From Burkholderiaceae bacterium (GTDB lineage Bacteria; Pseudomonadota; Gammaproteobacteria; Burkholderiales; Burkholderiaceae_C), in contig JAIRRE010000054.1 in the NCBI GenBank assembly GCA_031256125.1, forward strand, positions 1-22,546: 22,546 nt of DNA, in the 5' to 3' direction. The notes beneath the pieces were generated by a model. It saw nothing but the letters and a program-made list of their open reading frames with translations, searched no databases and was not told the origin of the DNA. Made by a program: the position numbers and the translations under genes. Shown here piece after piece: positions 9,241 to 18,196 of this stretch (the first letter of the stretch is position 1; the number at the start of each line of letters is the position of its first letter).

Positions 9241-10398
9241 GTGACCGGCGCAATCGACCCGCAGCAAGCCAGCGATACGTTACGTGCGGCGCGGCGCATT
9301 GTGGTCAAGGTCGGCTCCAGCCTGGTCACCGACGAAGGGCGCGGGCTGGATGAGACGGCCATCGGCCAGTGGTGCCAGCAACTGGCGGCGCTGGCGCACG
9401 GCGGGCGCGAGCTGGTCATGGTTTCCAGCGGCGCCATCGCCGAAGGCATGAAGCGCCTGGGCTGGGCCAAGCGCCCCAGCCAGATCAAGGAATTGCAGGC
9501 CGCCGCCGCCGTCGGCCAGATGGGGCTGGCGCAAATCTACGAAACCAAGCTGCGCGAGCAGGGCTTGCGCAGCGCGCAGGTGCTGCTCACGCACGACGAC
9601 CTGTCCGACCGCGAGCGCTACCTGAATGCGCGCTCTACGCTGCTGACGCTGCTGGAACACCGCGTGATTCCGGTCATCAACGAAAACGATACCGTCGTCA
9701 ACGACGAAATCAAATTCGGTGACAACGACACACTGGGCGCACTGGTGGCCAATTTGATCGAAGCCGACCTGCTGATCATCCTGACTGACCAGCGCGGCCT
9801 GTTCGCCGCCGACCCGCGCCAGCAGCCCGACGCCGCTTTCATCCACCTGGCCCGCGCGGGCGACCCTGCGCTGGAAGCAATGGCCGGCGGCGCGGGGTCC
9901 GGCATCGGCAAAGGCGGGATGCTGACCAAAATTCTGGCCGCGCGCCGCGCCGCTGGATCGGGCGCATCGACCGTCATCGCCTGGGGGCGAGAACCGGACG
10001 TGCTGCCGTGTCTGACGCAAGGCGAGGCCATCGGCACCTGGCTGATCGCGCCTACCCACAAAACCCAGGCGCGCAAACAGTGGATCGCTGACCACCTGCA
10101 ACTGCGCGGCGCGGTCGCCATCGACGCCGGCGCGGCGCGCAAACTCACCGGGGAAGGCAAGAGCCTGCTGCCGGTGGGCATGACCGCCGTGCGCGGCGCG
10201 TTCAAACGGGGCGACGTGATCGCCATCTGCGACGAAGCGGGGGCAGAACTGGCGCGCGGCTTAGCCAACTATTCGGCAGCCGAAGCGCGGCTGCTGTGCC
10301 GCAAGCCTTCCGGCGACATCCAGCCCATTCTGGGCTACGCCGCCGAACCGGAAATGGTGCACCGGGATAATTTGGTGCTTTCCGCCAGCGCCCGGTAA
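9241..10398 (+). CDS. proB: Glutamate 5-kinase
   Basis: 385 residues from a GTG start at 9241, chosen because an AGGAGA ribosome binding site lies 5 nt upstream and [10 protein letters not shown] (21-30) then sits at the family position; an ATG at 9133 lies inside obgE. The amino-acid kinase domain shows [10 protein letters not shown] (61-70), [17 protein letters not shown] (115-131), [18 protein letters not shown] (146-163) and [10 protein letters not shown] (225-234). A C-terminal PUA domain (about 288-365) is present, as in most ProB. It phosphorylates glutamate in the first step of proline synthesis and is normally feedback-inhibited by proline. proA is not in the window. The 8-bp gap to obgE suggests co-transcription. 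Confidence 0.96.
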   Translation: MTGAIDPQQASDTLRAARRIVVKVGSSLVTDEGRGLDETAIGQWCQQLAALAHGGRELVMVSSGAIAEGMKRLGWAKRPSQIKELQAAAAVGQMGLAQIYETKLREQGLRSAQVLLTHDDLSDRERYLNARSTLLTLLEHRVIPVINENDTVVNDEIKFGDNDTLGALVANLIEADLLIILTDQRGLFAADPRQQPDAAFIHLARAGDPALEAMAGGAGSGIGKGGMLTKILAARRAAGSGASTVIAWGREPDVLPCLTQGEAIGTWLIAPTHKTQARKQWIADHLQLRGAVAIDAGAARKLTGEGKSLLPVGMTAVRGAFKRGDVIAICDEAGAELARGLANYSAAEARLLCRKPSGDIQPILGYAAEPEMVHRDNLVLSASAR

Positions 10399-10458
10399 AT
10401 ACAACCGCTCGGTTACCGCTGGCCTGCGGCGAGCACAAAGCTACGCTACGGTTACGCC

Positions 10459-10503
10459 GGGGATGTCGAGGGATGGGCTATGACTGCGATCCCCTTGATT
10501 TTT
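10459..10503 (+). terminator. Possible terminator downstream of proB
   Basis: GGGGAT (10459-10464) or the nearer GGGAT (10470-10474) can pair with ATCCCC (10489-10494), followed by a T-rich TTGATTTTT. The loop is long (14-24 nt), so the call is weak. It also lies just past the 3' end of the convergent tRNA-Lys. Confidence 0.3.
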
Positions 10504-10504
10504 C

Positions 10505-10580
10505 TGGTGGGTCGTGCGCGACTCGAACGCGCGACCAACGGATTAAAAGTCCGCTGCTCTACCGGCTGAGCTAACGACCC
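10505..10580 (-). tRNA. tRNA-Lys (anticodon UUU)
   Basis: A 76-nt cloverleaf on the minus strand. The acceptor arm is GGGTCGT paired with ACGACCC, followed by discriminator A and an encoded CCA. The D-arm is GCTCAGCCGGTAGAGC. The anticodon arm has CGGA/TCCG around CTTTTAA, giving UUU (Lys, AAA/AAG) with A37, the position that carries t6A/ct6A. The T-arm contains GTTCGAGTC. It lies 65 bp downstream of tcdA on the same strand. Confidence 0.95.
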
Positions 10581-10645
10581 GGTCAGCCAGAAAGTTGGAA
10601 TTTCCGGCAAGCTTTTAATTGTACAACGGGCCGAGTGTCCAACGC

Positions 10646-11449
10646 TCAGTCTTGCGCGATCCGGTCCAGTGTCCACCCGGCGGCGATGAGGCCGAAGGTG
10701 GCGGTCACGCTGACGGTGGAACCGTAGCCGTGGCAGTTCAGGCTGCCGTCCGTTTGCGGCGTTGGTGCGTCGCAGGCGTCGGGCCGCGCCACCGGTTCGC
10801 GGCTGAATACGACGGCAATGCCGATGCGGCGCGCTTTGCCGGATTTGTCCGTTTTTGCCGCGCCGTGGTCGTGCCGCAAGCGGCGGCGCAATTCGGCCAG
10901 CAGCGGGTCGTGCGTCGCTTCGGCCAGATCGGCTATCTGGACCTCTTCGCCGCACCGTTTGCCACCCGCCGCGCCGATGGTGATGAAGCGCGCTTGCGTG
11001 CGCAGCGCCCAAGCCGCCATGGCTACCTTGGCGGCGACTTGGTCGCAAGCGTCGATGACGGCATCGACCGGCTCGCCCTCCAGCAGTGCGGGCCAGTTGT
11101 CCGGCGTCACGAATTCGTCGATGGTGCGCACGCGGCAGCCGGGATGGATTTGCGCGATGCGCGCCGCCATAGCCTCGACCTTGGCCAGCCCCAGCGTATC
11201 GGTGAGCGCATGGACTTGCCGGTTGACGTTGGATTCGGCCACGTGGTCCAGGTCAATCAGCGTGAGCGCACCCACGCCGCTGCGCGCCAACGCTTCCGCC
11301 ACCCACGACCCCACGCCACCAATGCCCGCCACCGCAATATGCGCGCGTCGGATACAAGCCGCGCCGGCTACGCCGTAAAGCCGCGCCAGTCCGCCAAAAC
11401 GGCGCTCCAGATCAGCCGTTCGATCATTTCCGTGGTTTGCCGTGGACAT
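10646..11449 (-). CDS. tcdA: tRNA threonylcarbamoyladenosine dehydratase TcdA
   Basis: 267 residues (E. coli TcdA/CsdL has 268). It is an E1-like ThiF/MoeB-fold enzyme: ATP-binding GIGGVGSWVAEALARSGVG (42-60), then LIDLDHVAESNVNRQ with the catalytic-type D and N-R pair, and VDAVIDACDQVAAK. The start ERRFGGLARLYG and the late FSREPV and GSTVSVTATFGLIAA blocks distinguish TcdA from ThiF, MoeB and HesA. It uses ATP to cyclise t6A at position 37 of ANN-decoding tRNAs into ct6A. A TACAAT -10-like box ends 7 nt before the ATG with no Shine-Dalgarno, suggesting a leaderless mRNA. It diverges from valS, and tRNA-Lys(UUU) lies just downstream. Confidence 0.93.
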   Translation of the reverse strand: MSTANHGNDRTADLERRFGGLARLYGVAGAACIRRAHIAVAGIGGVGSWVAEALARSGVGALTLIDLDHVAESNVNRQVHALTDTLGLAKVEAMAARIAQIHPGCRVRTIDEFVTPDNWPALLEGEPVDAVIDACDQVAAKVAMAAWALRTQARFITIGAAGGKRCGEEVQIADLAEATHDPLLAELRRRLRHDHGAAKTDKSGKARRIGIAVVFSREPVARPDACDAPTPQTDGSLNCHGYGSTVSVTATFGLIAAGWTLDRIAQD

Positions 11450-11455
11450 GCGCTG

Positions 11456-11461
11456 AATTGT
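11456..11461 (-). promoter_or_regulatory. -10-like box immediately before tcdA (leaderless signature)
   Basis: On the minus strand, TACAAT is followed by 7 nt and then the tcdA ATG, so transcription would start at or next to the start codon. No -35 match is seen at 16-18 nt, and no Shine-Dalgarno sequence is present. Confidence 0.4.
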
Positions 11462-11467
11462 AGTTTT

Positions 11468-11484
11468 GCTATTTAAAAAATAGC
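11468..11484. repeat. AT-rich palindrome in the tcdA-valS divergent region
   Basis: GCTATTTAAAAAATAGC is a perfect 7-bp inverted repeat around AAA, followed by ATTAGCGCG. From memory, Comamonadaceae genomes carry many dispersed intergenic palindromes of the type GCTAT...ATAGC followed by (TG)CTAGCGC, and this resembles one. That identity is recall, not a search. Confidence 0.5.
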
Positions 11485-11540
11485 ATTAGCGCGATGTGCT
11501 GACGGAATAAGCAAGGTGCGTGAATGGCGGGCCGCGCCGA

Positions 11541-11546
11541 TAAAAT
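11541..11546 (+). promoter_or_regulatory. Possible -10 element of the valS promoter
   Basis: TAAAAT lies 38 nt before the valS ATG (11585), in the right position for a leader of about 30 nt. No convincing -35 is seen. Confidence 0.35.
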
Positions 11547-11584
11547 CAACTATTTACCTTTGCTCAAGCCCTTACTGTTCCGTC

Positions 11585-14473
11585 ATGCCGTCCGATCAAG
11601 CCGCCCATCCGCCCACCCATCAACCGGGTTTGACCAGCCTCTCCAAATCTTTCGATCCCGCCGCCGTGGAAGCACGCTGGGGCCAGGCGTGGGAGGCGGC
11701 GGGCCTGGGCCGCGCCGGGTATCGCGGCACCGGCCAGCCCGATGCGCAGGTAGCGCGCGAGGAACGCAATTTCGCCATCCAGTTGCCGCCGCCCAACGTG
11801 ACGGGCACGCTGCACATGGGCCATGCGTTCAACCAGACCATCATGGACGCGCTCACGCGCTACCACCGGATGCGGGGCTTTAACACGCTGTGGCTGCCGG
11901 GCGTGGATCACGCCGGCATTGCCACGCAGATCGTGGTCGAGCGCCAGTTGCAGGATCAAGGTATCAATCGCCACGATCTGGGGCGCGAAGCGTTCGTGCA
12001 AAAGGTCTGGGCCTGGAAGGAGCAATCCGGCAACACCATCGTGCAGCAGATGCGCCGCATGGGCGACAGCGTGGACTGGTCGCGCCAGTATTTCACGATG
12101 GACGACAAACTCTCGCGCGCCGTGGCCGAGACTTTTGTGCGCCTGTATGAAGAAGGCTTGATTTACCGCGGCAAGCGGCTGGTCAATTGGGACCCGGTGC
12201 TGCAATCGGCGGTAAGCGATCTGGAGGTGGAAAGCGTCGAGCGCGACAACCAGATGCACTACATCACCTACCCGTTCGTCGATGGACCGCAAATGATCGA
12301 CGGCCAGTTGCGGCGCGGCATGGAAATCGCCACCACGCGCCCGGAAACCATGCTGGCCGACGGCGCACTGGCGGTGCATCCGGAAGATGAGCGCTACCGC
12401 CATCTGGTGGGCAAGTGGGTCGATTTGCCGCTGTGCGACCGGCGCATTCCGATCATTGCCGATGACTTTGTAGACCGTGCATTCGGTTCAGGGTGCGTCA
12501 AGATCACCGGGGCACACGACTTCAACGATTACGCCTGCGCCCAGCGGCACGGTATCCCGTTAATTACCATCTTCACCCCCGACGCCAAGATCAACGACAG
12601 TGGTCCGGCGGCCTATCGCGGGCTGGATCGCTTCGAGGCGCGCAAGGCGGTGGTGCGCGATTTGCAAACGCAGAACTTTCTGTTCGACATCAAGCCGCAC
12701 AAATCAATGCTGCCGATTTGCACGCGCACCGGGCAGATCGTCGAGCCGATGCTCACCGACCAATGGTTCGTGGCGCTGAGCAAGCCGGGCGCGGACGGCC
12801 CCAGCATTGCGCAACAGGCCATCGACGCCGTGGCGAGCGGTCAGGTGCGCTTCGTTCCGGAGAACTGGGTCAACACCTACAACCAGTGGATGCACAACAT
12901 CCAGGACTGGTGCATCAGCCGGCAACTGTGGTGGGGCCACCAGATTCCCGCCTGGTACGACGAAGACGGCAAGGTTTATGTTGCGCGCAACGAAGCAGAG
13001 GCGCAGCGGCAGGCGCCGGGCAAAAAGCTCACGCGCGACCCCGACGTGCTCGACACCTGGTATTCCTCGGCGCTGGTGCCGTTCTCCTCGCTGGGCTGGC
13101 CCGATCAAACCGGCGCGGCCAGCAGCGACTACGACTTGTACCTGCCCAGCACCGTGCTGGTGACGGGCTACGACATCATCTTCTTCTGGGTCGCCCGGAT
13201 GATCATGATGACGCTGCACTTCACAGGCCGCGTGCCTTTCAGGCACGTCTATATCCACGGGCTGGTACTGGACGCGCAGGGCAAGAAGATGAGCAAGTCC
13301 GAAGGCAACGTGCTCGACCCGGTGGATTTGATCGACGGCATCGGGCTGGATGCGCTGCTGGCCAAGCGCGTGGTTGGCTTGCGCCGCCCGGAGACTGCGC
13401 CGCAGGTCAGGAAAGCCACGCAAAAGGAATTCCCGGACGGCATCCCGGCCTACGGCGCGGACGCGCTGCGCTTTACCTTTGCCGCTTACGCCAGCCTGGG
13501 CCGCACCCTCAACTTCGACAGCAAGCGGTGCGAGGGCTACCGCAACTTCTGCAACAAGCTCTGGAACGCCAGCCGCTTCGTGCTGATGCACTGCGAGGGA
13601 CAGGATTTAGGCGATGAACAGGACAACGCCCAGCGCTCGGCCGCCGACCGCTGGATCGTCAGCCTGCTGCAACAAGCCGAAAGCGCCGTCGCCAAAGGCT
13701 TCGAGGAATACCGGCTGGATACGGTAGCGGGCGTGATCTACGACTTCGTGTGGAACGAGTTTTGTGACTGGTATCTGGAAATTGCCAAGGTGCAAATCCA
13801 GCACGGCGCGCCCGCGCAGCAGCGCGCCACCCGCCGCACACTGATCCGCGTGCTGGAAGCGCTACTGCGCTTGGCGCATCCGCTCATTCCTTTCGTCACC
13901 GAGGCGTTGTGGCAAGTGGTCGCGCCGGTCGCCGGGAAAAAAGTCGCCGAGTCGATCGCCGTCGCACCCTATCCGCAAGCGCAGTCCGAAGCCATCGACC
14001 CCACTGCCGAGGGCGAAATGGCGCGCCTGAAGGCGCTGGTCGATGCCTGCCGCGCGCTGCGCGGCGAAATGAATGTTTCGCCCGCCACGCGGTTGCCGCT
14101 GTACGTTCACGGTGACGCGGATTTTGTGCGCGTCGTGGCCCCAGCCTTGCAGGCGCTGGCCAAGCTCAATGAAGTGCGGCTGTTCGATACCGAAGCCGAA
14201 TGGGCACAAGCGGCAGGCGCGGCCCCGGTCGCCGTGGTCGGTGAAGCGCGCCTGGCGCTATTCATGGAAATCGACGCAGCAGCCGAAAAAGCGCGTTTGA
14301 CCAAGGAAGCGCAGCGGCTGGAAGGCGAACTGGCCAAGGCGCGCGGCAAACTGGCCAACCAAGCCTTTGTCGCCAAAGCCCCGCCCGCCGTGATCGAACA
14401 GGAGCAAAAGCGCCTGGCCAATTTCGGCGCAGCGCTGGAAAAAATCCGGGCGCAGATTGGGCGGCTGGGGTAG
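11585..14473 (+). CDS. valS: Valyl-tRNA synthetase
   Basis: 962 residues of a class Ia synthetase. The HIGH motif is HMGH (77-80) inside [19 protein letters not shown], and the KMSKS motif is exact (568-572) inside [14 protein letters not shown]. Between them lies the CP1 editing domain ([34 protein letters not shown]), which clears mischarged Thr-tRNA(Val). The anticodon-binding domain covers about 665-820, with [15 protein letters not shown]-terminal coiled coil (about 895-960; [18 protein letters not shown]) is characteristic of ValRS. I used the ATG at 11585; the frame is open a little upstream but the conserved region starts at [14 protein letters not shown], so the first 18 residues may be a variable tail. 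galU follows 75 bp downstream. Confidence 0.97.
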   Translation: MPSDQAAHPPTHQPGLTSLSKSFDPAAVEARWGQAWEAAGLGRAGYRGTGQPDAQVAREERNFAIQLPPPNVTGTLHMGHAFNQTIMDALTRYHRMRGFNTLWLPGVDHAGIATQIVVERQLQDQGINRHDLGREAFVQKVWAWKEQSGNTIVQQMRRMGDSVDWSRQYFTMDDKLSRAVAETFVRLYEEGLIYRGKRLVNWDPVLQSAVSDLEVESVERDNQMHYITYPFVDGPQMIDGQLRRGMEIATTRPETMLADGALAVHPEDERYRHLVGKWVDLPLCDRRIPIIADDFVDRAFGSGCVKITGAHDFNDYACAQRHGIPLITIFTPDAKINDSGPAAYRGLDRFEARKAVVRDLQTQNFLFDIKPHKSMLPICTRTGQIVEPMLTDQWFVALSKPGADGPSIAQQAIDAVASGQVRFVPENWVNTYNQWMHNIQDWCISRQLWWGHQIPAWYDEDGKVYVARNEAEAQRQAPGKKLTRDPDVLDTWYSSALVPFSSLGWPDQTGAASSDYDLYLPSTVLVTGYDIIFFWVARMIMMTLHFTGRVPFRHVYIHGLVLDAQGKKMSKSEGNVLDPVDLIDGIGLDALLAKRVVGLRRPETAPQVRKATQKEFPDGIPAYGADALRFTFAAYASLGRTLNFDSKRCEGYRNFCNKLWNASRFVLMHCEGQDLGDEQDNAQRSAADRWIVSLLQQAESAVAKGFEEYRLDTVAGVIYDFVWNEFCDWYLEIAKVQIQHGAPAQQRATRRTLIRVLEALLRLAHPLIPFVTEALWQVVAPVAGKKVAESIAVAPYPQAQSEAIDPTAEGEMARLKALVDACRALRGEMNVSPATRLPLYVHGDADFVRVVAPALQALAKLNEVRLFDTEAEWAQAAGAAPVAVVGEARLALFMEIDAAAEKARLTKEAQRLEGELAKARGKLANQAFVAKAPPAVIEQEQKRLANFGAALEKIRAQIGRLG

Positions 14474-14548
14474 TACCTGTCACGATGCCTGCGGCTGGCC
14501 CTGGATTAACCCATTCCATCCTTTTCATCAACTCCGCTGTTTATCAAG

Positions 14549-15445
14549 ATGTCCTCGATACCTCCCGTTCACGTAGCCGTGTTTCCGGTCGCAGGGCTGG
14601 GTACGCGCTTTTTGCCCGCCACCAAGGCCAGCCCCAAGGAGATGCTGCCCATCGTCGATAAGCCATTGATCCAATATGCGGTGGAAGAGGCTTACGCCGC
14701 CGGTGTGCGGCACATGGTGTTCGTCACCGGACGCAGCAAACGTGCCATCGAGGATCACTTCGACACCGCCTACGAGTTGGAAAGCGAGCTAGAAGCGGCG
14801 GGCAAGTCCGAAATGCTGGCCGCGGTGCGCGCGGTGCAGCCCGCCGACATGGATTGCACCTATGTGCGTCAGTCGCGCTCGTTGGGACTGGGGCACGCGG
14901 TGCTGTGCGCCGCGCCCATCGTGGGTCAGCGCCCTTTTGCCGTGCTGCTGGCCGACGATTTGATGACCGGGTCACAAGGCCTGGGCCACGGCCAGAACGT
15001 ATTGCAGCAAATGGTGCACGCTTATCAGGATATGGGCTGCGCCGTGGTGGCGGTGCAGGAGGTGCCGCAAGACCAGGTGCAGCGCTACGGCATCGTGGCC
15101 GGTCAGCCAGCGGGGCAGCGTTTGATGCGCATCGAGCGCATCGTCGAAAAGCCCACGCCGCAGAATGCGCCTTCGCGCATGGCCGTAGCCGGGCGCTATA
15201 TCCTCACGCCGCGCATCTTTCAGGAAATCCGCCAGCAACCCCCCGGCGCGGGCGGCGAGATCCAGTTGACCGACGCCATCGCCCGCCTGATGGCCAAGGA
15301 AGCCGTCTATGCCTACCAATACGAAGGCAAACGCTACGATTGTGGTAGCAAAGAAGGCTTTCTGCAAGCCACTGTCGAGCTGGCGCTGCAACACCCGAAA
15401 ATGGGCGCCGGGTTCCGGGCATATCTCAAAGAACTGGCTATTTGA
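14549..15445 (+). CDS. galU: UTP-glucose-1-phosphate uridylyltransferase
   Basis: 298 residues, the standard GalU size. The nucleotidyltransferase signature [18 protein letters not shown] (16-33) holds the catalytic Arg and Lys, followed by [15 protein letters not shown]. Further family blocks are [11 protein letters not shown], the metal-binding [22 protein letters not shown] and [10 protein letters not shown]. It makes UDP-glucose for envelope polysaccharides, lipopolysaccharide core and trehalose or galactose metabolism. The valS-galU order is one I associate with Burkholderiales. The ATG at 14549 gives a typical N-terminus; no strong ribosome binding site is visible. The gene converges with a dehydrogenase gene, and two hairpins lie between them. 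Confidence 0.96.
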   Translation: MSSIPPVHVAVFPVAGLGTRFLPATKASPKEMLPIVDKPLIQYAVEEAYAAGVRHMVFVTGRSKRAIEDHFDTAYELESELEAAGKSEMLAAVRAVQPADMDCTYVRQSRSLGLGHAVLCAAPIVGQRPFAVLLADDLMTGSQGLGHGQNVLQQMVHAYQDMGCAVVAVQEVPQDQVQRYGIVAGQPAGQRLMRIERIVEKPTPQNAPSRMAVAGRYILTPRIFQEIRQQPPGAGGEIQLTDAIARLMAKEAVYAYQYEGKRYDCGSKEGFLQATVELALQHPKMGAGFRAYLKELAI

Positions 15446-15474
15446 GACTTGCGTTGTTCGCCGGCAATCTGGTG

Positions 15475-15501
15475 ATGAAGCGCGTGGATCCCGCGCTTCA
15501 T
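15475..15501. terminator. Hairpin between convergent galU and dehydrogenase genes
   Basis: ATGAAGCGCG and CGCGCTTCAT form a perfect 10-bp stem with a 7-nt loop, 30 bp after the galU stop. A second smaller hairpin (CCGCG 15505-15509 with CGCGG 15518-15522) follows. Neither has a T-tract, so they may act as a bidirectional or Rho-assisted stop. Confidence 0.45.
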
Positions 15502-15573
15502 GTACCGCGCGGGGTTTCGCGGGATGCCAAGAGCGCGCGCCCCGTCAAGTAAATCCAGCCGTCTGCCGTTGCC

Positions 15574-16503
15574 TCAATCCCGCTTACCCAACCGCAAGCG
15601 CTTGATCAAGCTGGAAGTATCCCAGCGCCCGCCGCCCATCGCCTGTACGTCGCCATAGAACTGATCGACCAGCGCGGTGATGGGTAGGTGCGCGCCGTTG
15701 CGCCGCGCTTCATCGAGCACCAGACCCAGATCCTTGCGCATCCAGTCCACCGCAAAGCCAAAGTTGAACTGCCCCGCTACCATCGACTGGCCGCGGTTGT
15801 CCAGTTGCCAGCTTTGCGCCGCGCCCTTGCCTATCACTTCCAACACGCGCTCGATGGGCAGGCCGGTGCGCTCGCCAAAGGCAATCGCCTCCGACAGTGA
15901 TTGCAGCACGCCGCACAGGCATATCTGGTTGACCATCTTGGTCAGTTGCCCGGCGCCGACCTCGCCCATGCGCGTGACGGCGCGCCCGTAGGCCATGGCT
16001 ACCGGCTGGACGCGCGTAAACACCGCCGCGTCACCGCCGCACATCACTGTGAGCACGCCTTTCTCCGCGCCGGCTTGACCGCCGGAGACGGGCGCATCCA
16101 TGAAATGCAGGCCGCGCTTTCGGGCCTCGGCGTCCAACTCGCGCGCCACTTGCGCCGAAGCGGTGGTGTGGTCGATAAAGATCGCGCCGGCCTTCATGCC
16201 GGCAAACGCGCCAGCGTCGCCAAGCACAACCTGGCGCAGATCGTCATCGTTGCCGACACAGGCAAACACCATGTCAGCACCGGATGCGGCCTGCGCGGGC
16301 GTGGCCGCGGCGGCAACCCGGCCTGTGTCCTGGAACTGCTCGCAAAACGCCGCCGCCTTGCTGGCGGTGCGGTTGTAAACCGTCACCCGATGCCCGGCGC
16401 ACGCCAAGTGCCCCGCCATCGGGTAACCCATCACCCCCAAGCCAAGAAAAGCGACGGCCAGCGGCGTGGCTGGTTCATAGGTTTTGGGCTGAATGGCGGG
16501 CAT
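15574..16503 (-). CDS. NAD(P)-dependent beta-hydroxyacid dehydrogenase (3-hydroxyisobutyrate dehydrogenase family)
   Basis: 309 residues. The N-terminal Rossmann motif is VAFLGLGVMGYPMAGHLACAGH (GxGxxG at 21-26). The substrate-binding signature DAPVSGGQAGAEKG covers 136-149, and the catalytic block GAGQLTKMVNQ places the active lysine at K189 with N192 following. The KDLGLVLDEA segment near residue 258 is also characteristic. The family includes 3-hydroxyisobutyrate dehydrogenase, tartronate semialdehyde reductase (GarR/GlxR) and succinic semialdehyde-type reductases; sequence alone does not settle the substrate, and no glyoxylate or valine pathway gene is adjacent. A TAGAAT box on the minus strand (16539-16544) about 35 nt upstream could be its -10. 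It diverges from the CopD-like gene. Confidence 0.88.
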   Translation of the reverse strand: MPAIQPKTYEPATPLAVAFLGLGVMGYPMAGHLACAGHRVTVYNRTASKAAAFCEQFQDTGRVAAAATPAQAASGADMVFACVGNDDDLRQVVLGDAGAFAGMKAGAIFIDHTTASAQVARELDAEARKRGLHFMDAPVSGGQAGAEKGVLTVMCGGDAAVFTRVQPVAMAYGRAVTRMGEVGAGQLTKMVNQICLCGVLQSLSEAIAFGERTGLPIERVLEVIGKGAAQSWQLDNRGQSMVAGQFNFGFAVDWMRKDLGLVLDEARRNGAHLPITALVDQFYGDVQAMGGGRWDTSSLIKRLRLGKRD

Positions 16504-16574
16504 GGCAGGGTCTCACAAAATGAAGAAAGAGGCTGGAAATTCTAGAAGTAGCGCCGCCACCTTGCCGCGCGCTC

Positions 16575-16580
16575 TACACT
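16575..16580 (+). promoter_or_regulatory. -10-like box immediately before the CopD/HemJ-like gene
   Basis: TACACT is followed by 6 nt and then the ATG, with no Shine-Dalgarno sequence and no clear -35. This spacing would give a leaderless mRNA. Confidence 0.35.
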
Positions 16581-16586
16581 CGTCCC

Positions 16587-17015
16587 ATGTTGATGCTTTG
16601 GATCAAGACCTTGCACATCGTGCTGGTGGCGAGCTGGTTTGCCGGACTGTTCTATCTGCCGCGCATCTTCGTCAATCTGGCGATGACGCCGCCCGGTTCG
16701 ATAGCCGAGCGCGAGCGCCTGCTGCTGATGGCGCGCAAGCTGTTCCGTTTCATGACGCCAATCGCCGTGCTGGCGCTGGCGTTCGGGCTGACGCTATGGC
16801 TGGTTTACGGCGTTGGGAGCGGCAGCGGTTGGCTTCGTGTCAAGTTACTGGTAGTCGTGTTGCTGCTGATCTATCACGGCTGGTGCGGCGTCACGCTCGG
16901 GCGTTTCGAGCGCGGGGTGGAGCGCCACAACCACGTGTGGTTCCGCTGGCTCAACGAAGCCCCCGTGCTGCTGCTGCTGGCGGCGGTGGCGCTGGCCGTG
17001 GTCAAGCCTTTTTGA
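16587..17015 (+). CDS. CopD/HemJ-like four-helix integral membrane protein
   Basis: 142 residues with four hydrophobic segments (about 4-26, 54-77, 83-103 and 121-140). The N-terminus MLWIKTLHIVLVASWFAGLFYLPR places a His at residue 10 followed by LPR, the pattern of the UPF0093/HemJ group, which in databases is often labelled CopD family. A Lys in LRVKLLVVVLL (third helix) also fits. HemJ is a heme-containing protoporphyrinogen IX oxidase of the inner membrane, so a heme-synthesis role is possible. The usual HemJ VYH after LPR is VNL here, so I do not assign the symbol. The ATG has no ribosome binding site but a -10-like box 6 nt upstream. Confidence 0.75.
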   Translation: MLMLWIKTLHIVLVASWFAGLFYLPRIFVNLAMTPPGSIAERERLLLMARKLFRFMTPIAVLALAFGLTLWLVYGVGSGSGWLRVKLLVVVLLLIYHGWCGVTLGRFERGVERHNHVWFRWLNEAPVLLLLAAVALAVVKPF

Positions 17016-17078
17016 AAAAAGCAATTCCATCACCCGCCCGTGATACCTTGCGCGCAATGCGGGATCGCAACCGGCTTC

Positions 17079-17084
17079 TAGAAT
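17079..17084 (+). promoter_or_regulatory. -10-like box immediately before the ferredoxin gene
   Basis: TAGAAT is followed by 7 nt (GCCGCGC) and then the ATG at 17092, again without a Shine-Dalgarno sequence. The alternative ATG at 17083 would overlap this box. Confidence 0.4.
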
Positions 17085-17091
17085 GCCGCGC

Positions 17092-17430
17092 ATGAATCAA
17101 TCCCAAAGCTACTACCAACGCCACATCTTCTTTTGCCTCAACCAGCGCGAGGACGGGCGCGATTGTTGTGCCAGCCACGGCGCACGGGCCGCGTTCGAGC
17201 ACTGCAAGGTGCGCGTCAAGGCGCTGGGGCTGTCCGGCCCCGGTCAGGTGCGGGTCAATCAGGCCGGGTGTCTGGATCGCTGCGCCGGCACGCCGGTGGC
17301 GGTGGTGTATCCCGAAGCGGTCTGGTACACCTACACCGGCACGGACGATATTGACGAGATCATCGAATCGCATTTGCAAAACGGCCAACCGGTCGAGCGC
17401 CTGCGACTGGCCCCGGACGTGGGGCATTGA
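17092..17430 (+). CDS. Thioredoxin-fold (2Fe-2S) ferredoxin
   Basis: 112 residues from the ATG at 17092. The pattern RHIFFCLNQREDGRDCC, then VRVNQAGCLDRCAGTPVAVVYPE, matches stand-alone 2Fe-2S ferredoxins of the thioredoxin-like family (as in Aquifex Fd4 and the NuoE C-terminal domain). Cluster ligands are expected among the Cys of FFC, the DCC pair, and the GCLDRC pair. It is presumably a soluble one-electron carrier; its redox partner is not indicated. An upstream in-frame ATG at 17083 adds three residues. The stop at 17428-17430 is only 1 bp before the GTG of the hydrolase gene, implying a shared transcript and coupled translation. Confidence 0.85.
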   Translation: MNQSQSYYQRHIFFCLNQREDGRDCCASHGARAAFEHCKVRVKALGLSGPGQVRVNQAGCLDRCAGTPVAVVYPEAVWYTYTGTDDIDEIIESHLQNGQPVERLRLAPDVGH

Positions 17431-17431
17431 G

Positions 17432-18076
17432 GTGGCCGGCGCCAGTCAAAGCCTGGCGCTGCACGGCGCCGCGGGCATTATCGAAGCGCTGGTCGAGGCC
17501 CCGGATACCGGAATTTGGCCCACCCCCATTGGCACTGCGGTGATTGCGCACCCGCACCCGTTGTTTGGCGGAACGATGCACAACAAAGTGGTGCAGACGC
17601 TGGCGCGCGCCTATTTGTATTGCGGTTGGCGCGCGGTGCGGTTCAATTTTCGCGGCGTAGGCGCCAGCGCGGGCGAGCACGACGAGGGCCGAGGCGAGGC
17701 AGGCGATATGTTGGCGGTGGTCGAGCAAACTACGCCGCCTGGCGTTGCGCTGGCAATTGCCGGATTTTCGTTTGGCGCTTATGTGGCGGCGCAAGTTATT
17801 GCGCGGCTACACCTGGATCGCGCCATTGCGTCGGTGGCGTTGATAGGCACGGCAGCGTCGCGCTTTGCAGTGCCGGCAATACCCAATGACTTGCACGCGC
17901 GCGTACTGACCGTGCATGGCGAACAGGACGATACGGTACCGCTGGCGGCGGTGATGGATTGGGCGCGCCCGCAGTCGCTGCCCATCACCGTGGTGCCTGG
18001 GGTGGGACATTTTTTTCATGGGCAATTGCCGCTTTTAAAAACGCTGGTCACGCGGCACGTGCGCGGCTGCGCGTAG
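17432..18076 (+). CDS. Small alpha/beta hydrolase (dienelactone-hydrolase-like esterase fold)
   Basis: 214 residues from a GTG at 17432. The start is inferred: the frame has no ATG near the conserved region, and this GTG lies 1 bp after the ferredoxin stop. The HPHPLFGGTMHNKVV block (40-54) and FNFRGVGASAGEHDEGRGE (71-89) mark the family usually annotated as alpha/beta hydrolase or YfbK-like CocE/NonD esterase. The nucleophile elbow is GFSFG with S113, the acid is D166 or D167 in HGEQDDTVP, and the histidine is H193 in GVGHFFHG. No signal peptide, so cytoplasmic. Substrate unknown. Upstream, the same frame is open inside the ferredoxin gene, but that is overlap. Confidence 0.82.
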   Translation: MAGASQSLALHGAAGIIEALVEAPDTGIWPTPIGTAVIAHPHPLFGGTMHNKVVQTLARAYLYCGWRAVRFNFRGVGASAGEHDEGRGEAGDMLAVVEQTTPPGVALAIAGFSFGAYVAAQVIARLHLDRAIASVALIGTAASRFAVPAIPNDLHARVLTVHGEQDDTVPLAAVMDWARPQSLPITVVPGVGHFFHGQLPLLKTLVTRHVRGCA

Positions 18077-18080
18077 GGTG

Positions 18081-18156
18081 GATAAAGCCCGATAAAACCC
18101 GTTGGCGCGGCGATACCCGGAGGTACCGCGATATTTGCAACGAGGCGAAAATCGCC
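18081..18156. repeat. Structured spacer between hydrolase and dacA
   Basis: The spacer starts with a near-perfect tandem repeat (GATAAAGCCC then GATAAAACCC, 18081-18100). Next comes a hairpin in which CGCGG (18106-18110) and TACC (18114-18117) pair with GGTA (18122-18125) and CCGCG (18126-18130) around a CGGA loop. A smaller hairpin, GGCGA/TCGCC, follows at 18144-18156. Neither has a T-run. It may end the hydrolase transcript or be the remnant of a dispersed intergenic repeat. Confidence 0.4.
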
Positions 18157-18196
18157 CAAAGCCAGGATATGCCAGCCGTGCCGGACTTATGCAGTA

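Noticed and set aside
11564..13591. Long minus-strand frames opposite valS (about 280-295 codons)
   Set aside because: Antisense shadows of the valS reading frame; no conserved motif and composition unlike a real protein.
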